Shown: positions 6,348 through 15,887, counted from the stretch's first letter. The stretch is 18,045 nucleotides of DNA from Desulfovibrionaceae bacterium UBA6814 (GCA_002452635.1 DKEU01000003.1:1999-20043), one strand, 5' to 3'. Notes: generated from the sequence alone by a model not told the origin. Numbers and translations: made by a program.

Positions 6348-8903
6348 CTACTTGGCCACCGTCCCCTTGATGCCGCCGGAGACCAGGGAGGCCAGGTTGG
6401 CCAGGACCCGGGGCAGGGCCAGGCCGCCCGGGCACACCAGGTAGCGGGGCTCCCACAGGGGGGCGAACTTCTCCTTGTAGCGGCGCAGCCCCTTGAAATT
6501 GTAGAAATACTCCCCGTAGGTGAAGAGCAGGTTGCCCACCCGGCTCCAGGCCGTGGCCAGGGGACGGCCGGCCATGCCCGAGAGCGGGGCCATGCCCAGG
6601 TCGAAGCGGCCGTAGCCCTGGTCCCGGCCCCAGAGCATGAGCATGAACAGGAGGTATTCCATGGCGTCGGCCGGCGCGTCCGGCCCGTGCCGCATGAGGT
6701 CCACCGAGAGCTCCTCGCGGCGGCCCGCGGCCCAGAGGTTGGCGAAGGCGGCGATGCCCTCGTTGCGCCGCACCACGGCCAGGGGGAAGCGGGACAGGTA
6801 GTCCGGGGCGAAGCGGCCCAGGGAGAAGCCCTTCTCCCGGGTGCGCTTGGCCGCCAGCCAGCTCGCGGACACGGCCTCCAACTCGGCCAGGCGCGGCCGG
6901 ACCTCGGCCGGGGGCAGCACCGCGAACTCCCAGCCCTCGGCCTCGATCCGGTTGCGCACGTTGCGGAACCCCTTGCGCTGCTTGCCGTCCAGGGTGAACT
7001 CGGCCAGGGGGACATAGGCCTGCTCCCCGATCTTGAGGATGGCCAGGCCCAGGTCCAGGTACAGGGGCAGGGTGTCCTTGCAGGTCTGGTAGAACACCGG
7101 CCAGCCGCCCGCGGCGTCGCTCAGCTCCCGGAAGCGCCAGGCCAGCTCGGCCTGTTCCTCGGCCGGCCCCACCGGGTCGCCCATGGCCACGAAGCTGCGG
7201 CCTTCCGTGGCGTACATGAGAAAGCTGCGGCCCGAGTCGCTGAACAGGAAGCTCTTGTCCCCGAGCAGGGCCAGGTGGGCCGAGGCCCGGGGCGCGGCGG
7301 CCACCAGCGGGGCCACGGCCTCCAGGTCCGTGCCCCGCGCGGGCGCGGGCCGGCGGCGGGCCGGGGAGAGCAGCCGGGCCGCGGCCAGGGCCAGCAGGGT
7401 CACCATGACCCCCACCTCGGCCCGCAGGAACCGGGCGGCGTTGCTCTGGAAGGTGAACCGCCACCACAGCTCCTGGCTGTACTCCACGTGGCGGAAGGCG
7501 AAGAAGCCCAACCAGGTGGTGCACAGCAGGGCCAGCGCCACCGACACGGCCCAGCGGGGCGAGAAGGATTCGGCCAGGAGCGAGGAGTGGCGGTAGAACT
7601 GGCGGCGGGCCGGGAGCAGGGCCCCCAGCACCAGGCAGAGGAGCAGGGCCTCCTCGTAGTCGAAGCCCTTGAGCAGGGAGGCGGCGATGCCCACGCCGAG
7701 CAGCCCGGCAGCCAAATAGTAGGTGGCGTCCAGGCGGCGGCGCAGTCCCTGGGCCACCACCAGGAGCAGGAGCCCGGTCACGCTGCCCAGGAAGTGGGAG
7801 ACCTCCAGCACGGCCAGGGGCAGGAAGCCGCGCAGCCAGTACAGGCGCTGGCCCTCGGCCGGGGTCGCGCCCGAGGCCAGCAGCACCACCCCGGCCAGGA
7901 AGGCGCCGCCGGCCAGGAACTGCGGGGCCAGGGGGCCGACCCAGCGCAGGGAGCGGCGGGCCAGCCGGCCCAGGTGCTCGCGCGCGGCCAGGACCTCGTG
8001 CACCCCCAGGAGCAGGGTGGCCAGGGCCAGGGGCAGCAGGTAGTACACCGCCCGGTAGGCGGCCAGTACGGCCATGAGGTCCCCGGCCGGCGCGGTCCCG
8101 GAGAGCAGCAGCAGGCTCACCGACTCGAACACCCCCAGCCCGCCGGGAACTTGGCTGACCAGGCCGGCCAACTGGGCCAGGAGGAAGACCGCCAGGAAAT
8201 GGCCGAAGGGGATGGGGGCCAGGGTGCGGAGCAGGACGAAGAGCACCGCAGCGGCCAGCACCCAGTCCAGGCCGCCGGTTGCGGCCTGCAGGGCGGCCAG
8301 GCCGGGCCGGGGCAGGGAGAATTCCGCGCCGCCCAGGCGCAGGGGCCGGCGGCGCAGGGCCGCGGCCGCCACCCAGGCCGCGGGCACGGCCAGGAGCAGG
8401 CCCCCCAGGGCGCGGGTCCCGAGCCCGCCGGACAGGGGCAGGGCCGGGGGGAGGCTCTCGGTCCAGAGCAGGGCGGCCCCGGCCGCGCCGCACAGGCCCA
8501 GCCACAGGGTGGTGGTGGTGAAGGCCACCACCTTCACGATGTCCAGGGCGGACAGGCCCCAGGACGAGTACAGCCGGAAGCGCGCCGAACTGCCCGCCAG
8601 CATGGAGAGGCCCAGGCTGTTGCTGTAGGCCGTGCCCACGAAGGAGGCCGCGGCGATGCGGCCCAGGGCCAGGGGCCGGCCCGCGGCGCGCAGGGCCAGC
8701 AGGTCGTAGCCCATGAGCACCGCGTAGTTGGCCAGGGTCAGGGCCGTCGCCTGCCCCAGGCTCGCGGCGGGGATGGCCGCGAAGCTGGCGGCCAAGGAGC
8801 GGAAGGAGAACTCGGCCAGTTGCCCGTGCAGCACCCAGACCGCGGCGCTGACCAGGGCGAACACCGCGCCCGGGCCGAGCAGCCGGAGCAGGCGCGGCCT
8901 CAT
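6348..8903 (-). CDS. mprF: MprF-type phosphatidylglycerol lysyltransferase/flippase
   Basis: Bifunctional inner-membrane protein predicted to transfer an amino acid (lysine in the best-known members) from charged tRNA to phosphatidylglycerol and flip the product outward, reducing negative surface charge and sensitivity to cationic peptides. The 851 residues divide as in the family. A polytopic N-terminal flippase region of many hydrophobic segments runs to about 515. A cytosolic DUF2156/GNAT-fold synthase domain from about 538 carries GDKSFLFSDSGRSFLMY, VAMGDPVGP, RKGFRNVRNRIE, EKGFSLGRF, AFANLW, ELSVDLMR and FDLGMAPLSGM. The ATG at 8903 overlaps the stop of the upstream VirJ/AcvB-type gene as ATGA, so translation is coupled. 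The longer frame upstream of this ATG overlaps that gene and reads Pro/Gly/Arg noise. Whether the amino acid is lysine or alanine cannot be told from sequence. Confidence 0.93.
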   Translation of the reverse strand: MRPRLLRLLGPGAVFALVSAAVWVLHGQLAEFSFRSLAASFAAIPAASLGQATALTLANYAVLMGYDLLALRAAGRPLALGRIAAASFVGTAYSNSLGLSMLAGSSARFRLYSSWGLSALDIVKVVAFTTTTLWLGLCGAAGAALLWTESLPPALPLSGGLGTRALGGLLLAVPAAWVAAAALRRRPLRLGGAEFSLPRPGLAALQAATGGLDWVLAAAVLFVLLRTLAPIPFGHFLAVFLLAQLAGLVSQVPGGLGVFESVSLLLLSGTAPAGDLMAVLAAYRAVYYLLPLALATLLLGVHEVLAAREHLGRLARRSLRWVGPLAPQFLAGGAFLAGVVLLASGATPAEGQRLYWLRGFLPLAVLEVSHFLGSVTGLLLLVVAQGLRRRLDATYYLAAGLLGVGIAASLLKGFDYEEALLLCLVLGALLPARRQFYRHSSLLAESFSPRWAVSVALALLCTTWLGFFAFRHVEYSQELWWRFTFQSNAARFLRAEVGVMVTLLALAAARLLSPARRRPAPARGTDLEAVAPLVAAAPRASAHLALLGDKSFLFSDSGRSFLMYATEGRSFVAMGDPVGPAEEQAELAWRFRELSDAAGGWPVFYQTCKDTLPLYLDLGLAILKIGEQAYVPLAEFTLDGKQRKGFRNVRNRIEAEGWEFAVLPPAEVRPRLAELEAVSASWLAAKRTREKGFSLGRFAPDYLSRFPLAVVRRNEGIAAFANLWAAGRREELSVDLMRHGPDAPADAMEYLLFMLMLWGRDQGYGRFDLGMAPLSGMAGRPLATAWSRVGNLLFTYGEYFYNFKGLRRYKEKFAPLWEPRYLVCPGGLALPRVLANLASLVSGGIKGTVAK

Positions 8904-10357
8904 GGCGTCTCCCGACCTTCCGGCGCGGGCAGGCCGGCGGCCTGGAGGATGGCCCGGGCCAGGCCCTGGTAGTCGCCGTCGAAATGGTGCGAGCCGGGCA
9001 GGGACAGGGCCCGGGCCTCGGCCGGGGTGAGGTCGGGGCACAGGGCGTCGTCCTCCTCCTCGCCGTACAGGCAGAGCACCCGGTCTCCGGGCAGCCGGTC
9101 CACTTCGGGCCGGATGGGCAGCCCGCCGGCCGCGTCGTCGGCCAGCCAGTCCGCCACCTGGAACTCCAGGTCCGTGGCGTGGCCCGGGCTCAGCAGCGCG
9201 ATGGCCCGCACCTGGCCCAGGAGCCGGGCGGGCAGCCGGGAGGCCATGAAGGGCATGGCGTCCGCACCCAGGGAATAGCCGATGAGCAGGAAGCGGTCCC
9301 GGCCCCAGAGCCGGGCGTAGCGGTCCAGGATGCGCGCCAGGTCCCGGCCCAGCTCGTCGGGCTCGCGCCGCCGCCAGAAATAGCGCAGGGAGTTGAGCCC
9401 CACCACGTCCACCCCGGCGGCGGCCAGGGCGGCGGCCAGGTCCTGGTCCAGGCCGGCCCAGCCGCCGTCGCCGGACACCAGCACGGCCAGGGCGCCGGTG
9501 GCCGGGCCCGCGGCGCGGATCTCCACCAGGGGCAGGTCGGCCAGGTCCCCTGCGGGGGAGGCCGAGGCGGCGGCCGGGTCCCCGCCCTGGCCCGCGGCCA
9601 GGTCCAGGAAGGCCCGGCGCAGGGCCTGGGGCCAGGGCCGGCCGTGCGGGGCGGCCGCCGCCCGGGGCAGGGCCTGCACCCGGGTGGCGGGCATGCCCGC
9701 GGCGTACTCCGCGGCCAGGGCCGGGGGGAAGGCCGCGAAGTCGGCGGCCTGGAGCACGGTCCAGTACAGGGGGAAGGCGCGCACCGGGTCGTAGGCGATG
9801 GTGCGTTGGCCGTCCCGGAGCACCCAGGTGAGGCCCTTGCCCATGCAGAAGGGGTTGGACAGGGCGATCTCCGGCCGGAAGTCCACGCTCACCCCGCCCC
9901 GGAAGGTGCCGGGCGGGGCCTGCACCAGGTTCACGTAGGCCAGGGTCGCGCCCGCGCCCGGCCCCAGCCCCACCAGCACCGGGATGGAGAGCCGCTCCCG
10001 GCCCAGGGCCTTCTGCACGGCCTTGTTCAGGGTCTCCAGCTCGTAGGAGCAGTTGGGGCAGCCGTCCTCAGCTTGGGCCCCGGCCAGGTAGGCCGGGGTG
10101 TCCACCCCGATGACCAGGGCGTCCAGCCCGGCCAGGAGGGAGGCGGCGCGCCCTGCGTCCGCATCCCAGCCGCCCGGGCCCGAGAGCAGGATGGCGGCGT
10201 GGCGGGCCTGGGGGTCGCCCACGGCGCGCACCACGCCGAAGGGGCCGTACGGCCCCAGGACGCGGGGCTCGGCCGCACGGCAGGCCCCGGCCGCAAGCAG
10301 GGCCAGGGGCAGCCAGAGGGTCGCACCGGCGACCAGGCGGCGCAGCAAGCGGTTCAC
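8900..10357 (-). CDS. VirJ/AcvB-family periplasmic alpha/beta hydrolase
   Basis: A 485-residue exported protein of the VirJ/AcvB family. Agrobacterium AcvB is known to hydrolyse lysyl-phosphatidylglycerol in the periplasm, and its gene is in an operon with the MprF homologue lpiA. Here it is coupled to the mprF-type gene by an ATGA overlap, so the same make-and-remove pairing is inferred. A signal peptide (Arg-rich start, hydrophobic core at about 8-25) precedes two hydrolase-like halves. The C-terminal VirJ domain has GDGGWAGLD (about 295), the nucleophile elbow GYSLGAD (about 357) and GSHHFDGDY with the likely catalytic His (about 454). The N-terminal half has a weaker GLGPGAG elbow lacking an obvious serine. 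The start is GTG at 10357, with no clear Shine-Dalgarno. The gene order (hydrolase first) is the reverse of lpiA-acvB. Confidence 0.88.
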   Translation of the reverse strand: MNRLLRRLVAGATLWLPLALLAAGACRAAEPRVLGPYGPFGVVRAVGDPQARHAAILLSGPGGWDADAGRAASLLAGLDALVIGVDTPAYLAGAQAEDGCPNCSYELETLNKAVQKALGRERLSIPVLVGLGPGAGATLAYVNLVQAPPGTFRGGVSVDFRPEIALSNPFCMGKGLTWVLRDGQRTIAYDPVRAFPLYWTVLQAADFAAFPPALAAEYAAGMPATRVQALPRAAAAPHGRPWPQALRRAFLDLAAGQGGDPAAASASPAGDLADLPLVEIRAAGPATGALAVLVSGDGGWAGLDQDLAAALAAAGVDVVGLNSLRYFWRRREPDELGRDLARILDRYARLWGRDRFLLIGYSLGADAMPFMASRLPARLLGQVRAIALLSPGHATDLEFQVADWLADDAAGGLPIRPEVDRLPGDRVLCLYGEEEDDALCPDLTPAEARALSLPGSHHFDGDYQGLARAILQAAGLPAPEGRETP

Positions 10358-10443
10358 GGGCGGCGTATAGCAGGGTCCCGGGGCCGTGGGAAGTGGGGAC
10401 GTATTTTCTAACGCCCTGTTCCCCCAGGATATTTTATCAAAGA

Positions 10444-10468
10444 GAGCCGGGCCCGTTGCAGCCGGCCC
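10444..10468 (-). terminator. Weak hairpin after umuC, possible terminator
   Basis: Thirteen bases beyond the umuC stop, 10462-10468 can pair with 10444-10450 (7 bp including one G-U pair) around an 11-nt loop. On the minus strand it is followed by TCTTTGATAAAAT, an interrupted T-rich tail. The 124-nt gap to the VirJ/AcvB gene would otherwise leave that gene in the umuDC transcript. The gap is AT-rich near 10401-10440 and may also hold the VirJ/AcvB gene's promoter, but no convincing -35/-10 pair is seen. Confidence 0.3.
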
Positions 10469-10481
10469 GCGCCGGCCCGCC

Positions 10482-11783
10482 TCAGCCCGCCCGGGCCGTG
10501 ACCAGTTCGTCCCAGGCCGTGGTGTAGCGGGGCGACTTGTGGGCCTGGCGCATGCGCCAGGGGCGGCCCAGGCCGGCCGAGGCCGGGCGCAGGGCGTCGC
10601 GGCCGTGCCGGGCGTTCACCGCGTCCAGCACCGCCATGAGCGCGGCGTTCCTGGCGTCCCGGGGCGTCTCGGGATGCAGCAGGGAGAGCCGGGCCGGGCC
10701 GTGCTCCAGGTCCAGGAGCATGACCCCGGCCTTCTTGTAGGTGTGGCCGGGCTTGTAGATGCGGGAGAGCGCGGACCTCGCCAGGGCCATGAGCTCGGGG
10801 GTGTGGCTGGTGGGCCGCGGCGCGGTGAGGGTCAGGGAGGCCCGGTGCTGGGGCTGGTCCGGCTTGTGCGGGTCCGTGAGGATGAAGGCCAGCACCGCGC
10901 CGGCGCGGCCTCCCTCGGCGCGCAGCTTCTCGGCCGCGCGGCCCGCGTAGGCGCAGACCGCCTCGGCCAGCTCCTGGAAGGTGCGCACCGGCCGGCCGAA
11001 GCAGCGCGACACCAGCACGGACTTGCGCGGGGCCGGGGCCTCCTCCAGGGGCAGGCAGGAGCGGCCGCGCAGCTCCCAGGCGGTCATGAGCCCGCGCACG
11101 GTCATGGCCCGCCGCACCCACACGTCGGGCGCGTTCTTCAGGTCCAGGGCCGTGCGCCGGCCGTGCGCCTCCAGGAGCTTGGCGTACTTGCGGCCCACGC
11201 CCCACACGTCGGCCACGGGAATCCTGGCCAGGTACTGGTCCGCGGCCGGCCCGTCGGGCAGGGCGAAGACCCCGCCGTGCTCCGGGTGTTTCTTGGCAAA
11301 GCGGTTGGCGGCCTTGGCCAGGGTCTTGGTGGACCCGATGCCCACGGACACCGGGATGCCGGTCCAGCGCAGCACGCGGGCGCGCAGCTCCCGGCAGAGG
11401 GCCGCGGGGTCGCGGCCGGCCAGGGGGCCGCAGAGCTTGTCCAGGCGCAGGAAGGCCTCGTCGATGGAGTAGATTTCCAGGTCCGGGCAGGCGCCGGCCA
11501 GCACGTCCATGACCCGGCGGCTCATGTCCCCGTAGAGCGCGAAGTTGGAGGAGAACACCCGCACCCCGCGCCTGGCGTAGAAGTCCTCGCGCAGGAACGC
11601 CGGCTCGCCCATGGCCACGCCCAGGGCCTTGGCCTCGGCCGAGCGGGCGATGACGCACCCGTCGTTGTTGGACAGCACGACGACAGGCGCGTCGCGCAGG
11701 GACGGGTCGAAGACCTTCTCGCACGAGGCGTAGAAGCTGTTGCAGTCCACGAGCGCGAAGAGGGGGGCGAAGAGCGGGGGCAT
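10482..11783 (-). CDS. umuC: UmuC, catalytic subunit of translesion DNA polymerase V
   Basis: Y-family DNA polymerase that, with processed UmuD, copies past DNA lesions in the damage response. The 433 residues match the family length. Palm-domain catalytic carboxylates are seen in FALVDCNSFYASCEKVF (D13) and YSIDEAF (D108, E109). The family block VVVLSNNDGCVIARSAEAKALGV follows the first motif. The helix-hairpin region VADVWGVGRKYAKLLEAHG (about 190-208) precedes the little-finger domain. The C-terminus RMRQAHKSPRYTTAWDEL is the DUF4113-type tail typical of UmuC. It lies 8 nt downstream of umuD and is surely co-transcribed with it. No strong Shine-Dalgarno is seen before the ATG. Confidence 0.96.
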   Translation of the reverse strand: MPPLFAPLFALVDCNSFYASCEKVFDPSLRDAPVVVLSNNDGCVIARSAEAKALGVAMGEPAFLREDFYARRGVRVFSSNFALYGDMSRRVMDVLAGACPDLEIYSIDEAFLRLDKLCGPLAGRDPAALCRELRARVLRWTGIPVSVGIGSTKTLAKAANRFAKKHPEHGGVFALPDGPAADQYLARIPVADVWGVGRKYAKLLEAHGRRTALDLKNAPDVWVRRAMTVRGLMTAWELRGRSCLPLEEAPAPRKSVLVSRCFGRPVRTFQELAEAVCAYAGRAAEKLRAEGGRAGAVLAFILTDPHKPDQPQHRASLTLTAPRPTSHTPELMALARSALSRIYKPGHTYKKAGVMLLDLEHGPARLSLLHPETPRDARNAALMAVLDAVNARHGRDALRPASAGLGRPWRMRQAHKSPRYTTAWDELVTARAG

Positions 11784-11791
11784 GGCGCGGC

Positions 11792-12292
11792 CTACAACTT
11801 ATGGATTACGAACGTGACCACGCCCCAGATCTCGAAGCTGGCCTCGGGCGTGACTTCGATGGGGGGAAAGGCGGGGTTCTCCGGGGCCAGGAACAGGCGG
11901 CCGTTCTTCGCGCGGATGCGCTTCACGGTGAGCTCGCCGTCCAGGGCCGCCACCACCACCTTGTTGTCCGCGGGTTCGAGCGCCCGGTCCACCACCAGGA
12001 TGTCGCCGGAGCGGATGCCCGCGCCCTGCATGGAGTCGCCGTGCACCCGCACGAAGAAGGTGGCGGCCGGGTGGGCCACCAGGTGCTCGTTGAGGTCCAG
12101 GCTGCGGTCGATGAAGTCGTCGGCCGGGGAGGGGAACCCCGCGGCCACCGCGGCCAGGTACAGGGGCAGCTTGCAGGGCGCGCCGGGCTCGAACCCCAGC
12201 ACCTCCAGACAGGGTGTAGGCCGCGCTGCGGCCGGGGCGGGCTTGGGCCGGGCGGCGGCCAGGGGGGGGACGGTGGTCTTGTGGCTGGGCAT
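11792..12292 (-). CDS. umuD: UmuD, self-cleaving subunit of polymerase V
   Basis: LexA-like peptidase that cleaves itself, stimulated by RecA filaments, to yield the UmuD' form that joins UmuC. The catalytic dyad is visible as Ser87 (GDSMQ) and Lys124 (ELTVKRI), 37 residues apart as in E. coli (S60/K97). The predicted cleavage site is Ala51-Gly52 (AAGFPSP), 35 residues before the serine, again as in E. coli. The protein is 166 residues because the N-terminus has about 27 extra residues, rich in Ala and Pro. A GTG at 12202 (Val31) would give a more usual length and aligns with the E. coli start, but its GGAG abuts the codon. The ATG is kept with some doubt. Upstream, a TGC-TAGACT extended -10 lies at 12302-12310. 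Confidence 0.92.
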   Translation of the reverse strand: MPSHKTTVPPLAAARPKPAPAAARPTPCLEVLGFEPGAPCKLPLYLAAVAAGFPSPADDFIDRSLDLNEHLVAHPAATFFVRVHGDSMQGAGIRSGDILVVDRALEPADNKVVVAALDGELTVKRIRAKNGRLFLAPENPAFPPIEVTPEASFEIWGVVTFVIHKL

Positions 12293-12301
12293 GGGAGGGT
12301 G

Positions 12302-12330
12302 AGTCTAGCACAGGGCCGGTGGGGTTGGAA
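12302..12330 (-). promoter_or_regulatory. Possible umuDC promoter
   Basis: On the minus strand TAGACT (12307-12302) is preceded by TGC, an extended -10 element, and at 17 nt by a poor -35 TTCCAA (12330-12325). It would start transcription about 2 nt before the umuD ATG. No E. coli-type LexA box (CTGT-N8-ACAG) is visible in the 82-bp gap, so the expected damage control would need a different LexA motif. Confidence 0.3.
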
Positions 12331-12340
12331 TCGGGTGGCC

Positions 12341-12368
12341 TTGACAGGGGCGTGTAACATGTTACACT
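12341..12368 (+). promoter_or_regulatory. Predicted mazEF-type operon promoter with operator palindrome
   Basis: A perfect -35 box TTGACA (12341-12346) is followed after 16 nt by TACACT (12363-12368). The perfect palindrome TGTAACATGTTACA (12353-12366) covers the spacer and the -10 box, the usual place for an autorepressing antitoxin or toxin-antitoxin complex to bind. The ATG at 12375 is 6 nt after the -10 box, so the mRNA should be leaderless. Confidence 0.6.
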
Positions 12369-12374
12369 CAGGCC

Positions 12375-12596
12375 ATGGAAACCGCCCCCTCCGCCAGCCG
12401 GCGCATGCGCCAGTACCGGGACAAGCTCCGGGCCGCCGGGCTTCGACCGGTGCAGATTTGGGTGCCGGACACCCGCTCCGCCTCCTTTGCCGCCGAGGTG
12501 CGGCGGCAGTCCCTGGCCGTGGGCGGCCGGGACGAGGCCGGCCTCCTGGACGGGCTGGAGCGCTCCCTGGCCGAGACCGAGGACTGGACCGCATGA
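12375..12596 (+). CDS. MazE-like antitoxin (DUF3018/MazE family)
   Basis: A 73-residue antitoxin predicted to neutralise the MazF/PemK-type toxin encoded next to it and to repress their shared promoter. The N-terminal signature RMRQYRDKLRAAGLRPVQIW followed by VPDTRSASFAAE is characteristic of the MazE-like family (formerly DUF3018). The acidic C-terminus (LERSLAETEDW) is where such antitoxins usually wrap the toxin. The ATG at 12375 follows a promoter with no room for a Shine-Dalgarno. The stop overlaps the toxin start as ATGA, giving translational coupling. It is divergent from umuDC. Confidence 0.9.
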   Translation: METAPSASRRMRQYRDKLRAAGLRPVQIWVPDTRSASFAAEVRRQSLAVGGRDEAGLLDGLERSLAETEDWTA

Positions 12597-12919
12597 AACG
12601 CGGGGACGTGGTCCTGGCCGCGTTCTCCGGCGATTACGGCAAGCCCCGTCCCGCGGTGGTGGTGCAGACCGACCTGGCCAACCCCACCCACGCCAGCGTG
12701 GTGCTCTGTCCCTTGACCTCGACCCTGCGCGACGCGCCCCTCTTCCGCCTGGATGTGACGCCCGGCCCGGGCACCGGCCTGGAGAAGTCCTCTCAGATCA
12801 TGGTGGACAAGATCGGCACCCTGCGCCGGGACCGGGTGGGCCGGGTGGTGGGCCGCCTGGACGACGCCGACCTGGTGCGCCTGAACCGCTCCCTGGCCTT
12901 CTGGCTCGGCCTCGCCTAG
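12593..12919 (+). CDS. MazF/PemK-family mRNA interferase toxin
   Basis: A 108-residue ribonuclease toxin of the MazF/PemK family that would cut mRNA at short specific sites when released from its antitoxin. Family signatures are MKRGDVVLAAFSGDYGKPRPAVVVQ at the N-terminus (strand-turn with the conserved Arg-Pro), CPLTSTL (about 43-49) with the conserved Thr/Ser, and SQIMVDKIGTLRRDRVGRVVGRL (about 67-89). The frame appears intact and complete. Its ATG overlaps the antitoxin stop (ATGA). The histidine kinase gene starts 52 nt downstream on the same strand. The cleavage specificity cannot be read from sequence. Confidence 0.94.
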   Translation: MKRGDVVLAAFSGDYGKPRPAVVVQTDLANPTHASVVLCPLTSTLRDAPLFRLDVTPGPGTGLEKSSQIMVDKIGTLRRDRVGRVVGRLDDADLVRLNRSLAFWLGLA

Positions 12920-12936
12920 CCGGCCGCCTCCGCCCC

Positions 12937-12965
12937 TTGACGCCGCCCCCCGGGGCCGGTATCGC
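12937..12965 (+). promoter_or_regulatory. Possible promoter of the histidine kinase operon
   Basis: TTGACG (12937-12942) is followed after 17 nt by TATCGC (12960-12965), and the kinase ATG lies 6 nt further on. The -10 match is poor (three of six). It is listed because the -35 box and its distance to the start codon match the three toxin-antitoxin promoters in this window. Confidence 0.3.
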
Positions 12966-12971
12966 CGCGGG

Positions 12972-14446
12972 ATGCTGCGACGTTTGTCCATCCGCGCCAT
13001 GGTGTTCGCCATGCTGGCCGGGCTGGTGGCCGTGACCATCGGCGGCGGGGTCACCGCCCTGTGGTACGCGGGCCGCATGGAGACCATGCTGGCCGGGGTG
13101 TTCGACGAGGACATGCTGGCCTTTCGCGCCGCGGACAAGCTGGCCACCGCCCTGGTCATGCAGAAGGGCCTGACCACCTACTATTTCCTGGATGCCGACC
13201 CCAAGTGGCTGGAGGAGCTGGCGGCCAACCAGCGCGAGTTCGCGGCCTGGGAGGAGCGCGCCCGCGGCGCCCTGCGCGACGACGTGGCGCGCACCCTGTT
13301 CCGCCAGATCGAGACCGGCTACACCCGCTACGTGGCCTCCCGCGACGAGGTGCTCGGGCTCTATGCCCGCGGCGAGCGCGGCCAGGGGGCGCTGTTGCAC
13401 CGCGGGGTGCGCGAGCAGTTCCACACCCTCTACAGCCTGTGCGAGCAGTTCAAGGCCCTGCACGAGGAGCGCATGGAGCGCGCGGCCGAGGAGGCGAGAG
13501 GCCGGCTGCGGGTCATGCGCGCCGCGGCCCTGGGGGCCATGCCCCTGGCCCTGGCCCTGGCCGCGGTGCTGGCGGTGTTCGTGGCCCGGCAACTGCTCGC
13601 CCCCATCCGCCAGTTGGCCCGGGAGATGGACGCCAAGGCCCAGTCCGAGCCCCTGCTCATGAACGAGGTCAAGGACCTGGGCCGCAAGGTGCGCGACCTG
13701 CTGGACGACGTGGACCAGACCCAGAGCAAGCTGCGCAAGAGCCGCGAGCAGATGGCCCAGGCCGAGAAGTGGGCCATGACCGGCAAGCTGGCGGCGGGAG
13801 TGGCGCACAGCATCCGCAACCCCCTGACCTCGGTGAAGATCCGCCTCTTCTCCCTGGGCCGCAGCCTGGCCCTGGCCCCGGAGCAGAAGGAGGACTTCTC
13901 GGTCATCTCCGAGGAGATCGGGCACATCGACAACATCGCCCGCAACTTCCTGGAGTTCTCCCGGCCGCCCAAGCTCAAGATGTCCCGGGTGAGCCTGTCC
14001 GACGTGGTGGACCTCACGGCGCAGCTCACCCGCCACCGCCTGGAGAGCTACGAGATTCCGCTCGCCGTGCATCGCGCGGGCCGGCTGCCCCTGCTGGACG
14101 CGGACCCGGACCAGCTCAAGGAGGTCCTGGCCAACCTGGTGTTCAACGCCTGCGAGGCCATGGGCCACGCCGGCGGCCGCATCACCCTGTCCGAGGAGGT
14201 GGGCTTCGCCGACCCCCTGGGCAAGGTGGCGGTGGTGCGGGTGGCGGACACCGGCCCGGGCATTCCCGAGGACATGCTGGAGACCGTGTTCGCGCCCTTC
14301 GTCAGCTCCAAGGAGGAGGGCACCGGCCTGGGCCTGGCCATCGCCCGGCGCATCGTGGAGGAGCACGGCGGCTGGCTCACCGTGCGCTCCAAGCCCGGCG
14401 AGGGCGCGACCTTCACCCTGACCCTGCCCTGCCGGGAGGACGGCCA

Positions 14447-14459
<13 letters not shown>
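12972..14459 (+). CDS. Membrane sensor histidine kinase
   Basis: The 495-residue sensor of a two-component system, presumed to phosphorylate the NtrC-type regulator it overlaps. TM1 (about 8-32) and TM2 (about 186-206) bracket an alpha-helical periplasmic region of about 150 residues, resembling a four-helix-bundle sensor. A HAMP-like linker and coiled coil (about 207-265) lead to the HisKA domain, with phospho-acceptor His279 in GVAHSIRNPLTS. The ATPase domain has the N box NLVFNACEAM (N388, N392), G1 DTGPGIP (about 428) and G2 GTGLGLA (about 449). All catalytic motifs are intact. The stop overlaps the regulator start by 13 nt. No Shine-Dalgarno precedes the ATG. The signal sensed is unknown; similarity in layout to ZraS/AtoS-type kinases is only an analogy. 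Confidence 0.95.
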
Positions 14460-15868
<1,409 letters not shown>

Positions 15869-15887
15869 GGGAATTAGGGGCTGACTT

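Noticed and set aside
5437..8505. Minus-strand 1022-residue open frame ending with the HicA C-terminus
   Set aside because: Only its last roughly 36 codons are real (the second half of hicA). The rest is an out-of-frame shadow of mprF and the DJ-1/PfpI gene, kept open by GC bias, so it is not a fusion protein.
5553..8972. Very long plus-strand open frame (1139 residues) opposite DJ-1/PfpI and mprF
   Set aside because: It is a low-complexity Gln/Gly/Ala/His product of a GC-rich shadow frame. The minus strand carries well-recognised DJ-1 and MprF proteins across the same bases.
10270..10357. Lipoprotein signal (lipobox) at Cys26 of the VirJ/AcvB-type protein
   Set aside because: The residues before the Cys are Ala-Ala-Gly-Ala rather than Leu at the -3 position, so an ordinary signal peptide is more likely than lipid attachment.
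12353..12366. TGTAACATGTTACA as a certain LexA box for umuDC
   Set aside because: It lies over the mazE-side promoter and does not match the E. coli LexA motif. An antitoxin operator is the better first reading, with LexA kept only as an open question in the findings.
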